Shown here: one piece after another, positions 63,370 to 64,000 of the stretch
Layout: every line of letters starts with the position of its first letter
Numbering within the stretch: position 1 is the stretch's first letter
From: Eubacterium ramulus
GTDB taxonomy: Bacteria; Bacillota; Clostridia; Lachnospirales; Lachnospiraceae
Length of the DNA stretch: 64,000 nucleotides
NCBI RefSeq assembly: GCF_003122485.1
Contig: NZ_JRFU01000009.1
Location: 33,719-97,718 of the forward strand
Direction of reading: 5' to 3'
Notes under the pieces: model-generated
What the model was told of the DNA's origin: nothing
Databases searched by the model: none
What the model saw: the letters and a program-made list of their open reading frames with translations, nothing else
Translations under genes and position numbers: made by a program

Positions 63370-63822
63370 ATGAAATTTGTAATTCAGCGTGTACAGCACG
63401 CTTCCGTAACCGTAGACAATGAAGTGATCGGAAAAATTGGAAAAGGATTTATGGTTCTGATCGGTGTTTCTGAAGAAGATAATACAGAAATCGCGGATAA
63501 AATGATCAAAAAACTGATCGGTATGCGCATTTTTGAGGATGAAAACGGAAAAACAAATCTGGCACTTAAGGACGTAGATGGCGAACTGCTGCTGATTTCT
63601 CAGTTTACCTTATATGCAGATTGCAAAAAAGGAAATCGCCCGTCTTTTATTAAGGCAGGAAATCCAGAACTTGCAAATAGCTTATACGAATATATCATTG
63701 CTGCCTGCAAAAAAGAGGTCCCTGTGGTAGAGACTGGAAGTTTTGGTGCTGATATGAAAGTGGAACTGCTCAATGACGGACCATTTACGATTTTGTTGGA
63801 TTCTGATGAAATTATAAAATGA
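63370..63822 (+). CDS. dtd: D-aminoacyl-tRNA deacylase
   Basis: Dtd hydrolyses D-aminoacyl-tRNAs (and Gly-tRNA-Ala), recycling tRNA. The 150-residue product matches the family from end to end: [16 protein letters not shown], the [17 protein letters not shown] motif with catalytic serine/glutamine region, and the [22 protein letters not shown]-terminal GP-motif stretch. It is divergent from the TtcA-family gene. Confidence 0.96.
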   Translation: MKFVIQRVQHASVTVDNEVIGKIGKGFMVLIGVSEEDNTEIADKMIKKLIGMRIFEDENGKTNLALKDVDGELLLISQFTLYADCKKGNRPSFIKAGNPELANSLYEYIIAACKKEVPVVETGSFGADMKVELLNDGPFTILLDSDEIIK

Positions 63823-63930
63823 TAGGTAAACATGTATGCAGCATTTCAAAAAGAGAAAAATGATAAGGACGTAACAATAAAGTACCGCATACATATTTGA
63901 TATAATTTGGGGTTTTAACAAGGTAATCTT

Positions 63931-63972
63931 CTCATTCATACTGAGCGTTTCATGATTTCCAGTATGAATGAG
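63931..63972. repeat. 13-bp inverted repeat near the right edge
   Basis: ctcattcatactg and cagtatgaatgag pair perfectly around a 16-nt loop. There is no U-tract on the plus strand. The rest of 63823-64000 has a TATAAT at 63901-63906 without a -35 and no gene. Confidence 0.7.
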
Positions 63973-64000
63973 CTTTAGAAATACCTTTTGTGACTTTCAG

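Overview
The window reads as a chromosomal segment of a low-GC, spore-forming Clostridia bacterium, most likely a gut Lachnospiraceae. The basis is the gene order and gene content: yqfC-yqfD-phoH-ybeY, mutS-mutL-miaA, radC-mreBCD-mrdA-minD-rodA-mgsA, HlyD-like/yggS/sepF/lspA/rluD, and a raffinose locus with the fused alpha-galactosidase/sucrose kinase AgaSK known from Ruminococcus gnavus. I saw no rRNA or tRNA genes and no CRISPR array.

Layout. 0-7 kb: 5' part of xpt (minus strand), then rlmH, the sporulation pair yqfC/yqfD, phoH, ybeY, a DUF3048 lipoprotein and a MurJ/SpoVB-type flippase. 7-19 kb: a BofC-like protein, a DUF308 membrane protein, two FAD-dependent oxidoreductases, mutS, mutL, miaA, a PLP-dependent YnbB-type lyase and radC. 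19.5-28 kb: the cell-shape operon mreB-mreC-mreD-mrdA(PBP2)-minD-rodA-mgsA-dac, in which minC and minE are missing. 28-34.4 kb: a small P-loop protein, a DUF378 protein, an HlyD-like adaptor, yggS, sepF, lspA, rluD and a cytidylate-kinase-like protein. 34.4-43 kb: a complete raffinose/melibiose/sucrose uptake and cleavage locus (AraC regulator, binding protein, two permeases, AgaSK, sucrose phosphorylase) without its own ABC ATPase.

43-53.9 kb is the accessory part. It is bounded by a 33-bp near-perfect direct repeat (43018-43050 and 53838-53870, 32/33 identical). It holds a flavodoxin, a two-repeat small protein, two degraded genes, a pair of ABC exporter half-transporters, a small helical protein, a variant peptide deformylase, an MBL-fold hydrolase, a promoter bracketed by two matching operators eight helical turns apart, a tandem DUF1294 membrane protein, an AAA/DUF234 ATPase, a degenerate direct-repeat array of about 300 bp, and a truncated tyrosine recombinase just inside the right-hand repeat. 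I read this as an old, decayed integrated element. The alternative is a region flanked by two copies of a mobile terminator hairpin.

53.9-64 kb: hcp (hybrid-cluster protein), a flavoprotein with an appended zinc ribbon and a dimeric alpha/beta-barrel-like protein divergent from a LysR regulator, a TGS-less threonyl-tRNA synthetase behind a threonine T-box, an intact XerS-like recombinase, a TtcA-family tRNA thiolase and D-aminoacyl-tRNA deacylase. All calls come from reading the sequence; no database search was run.
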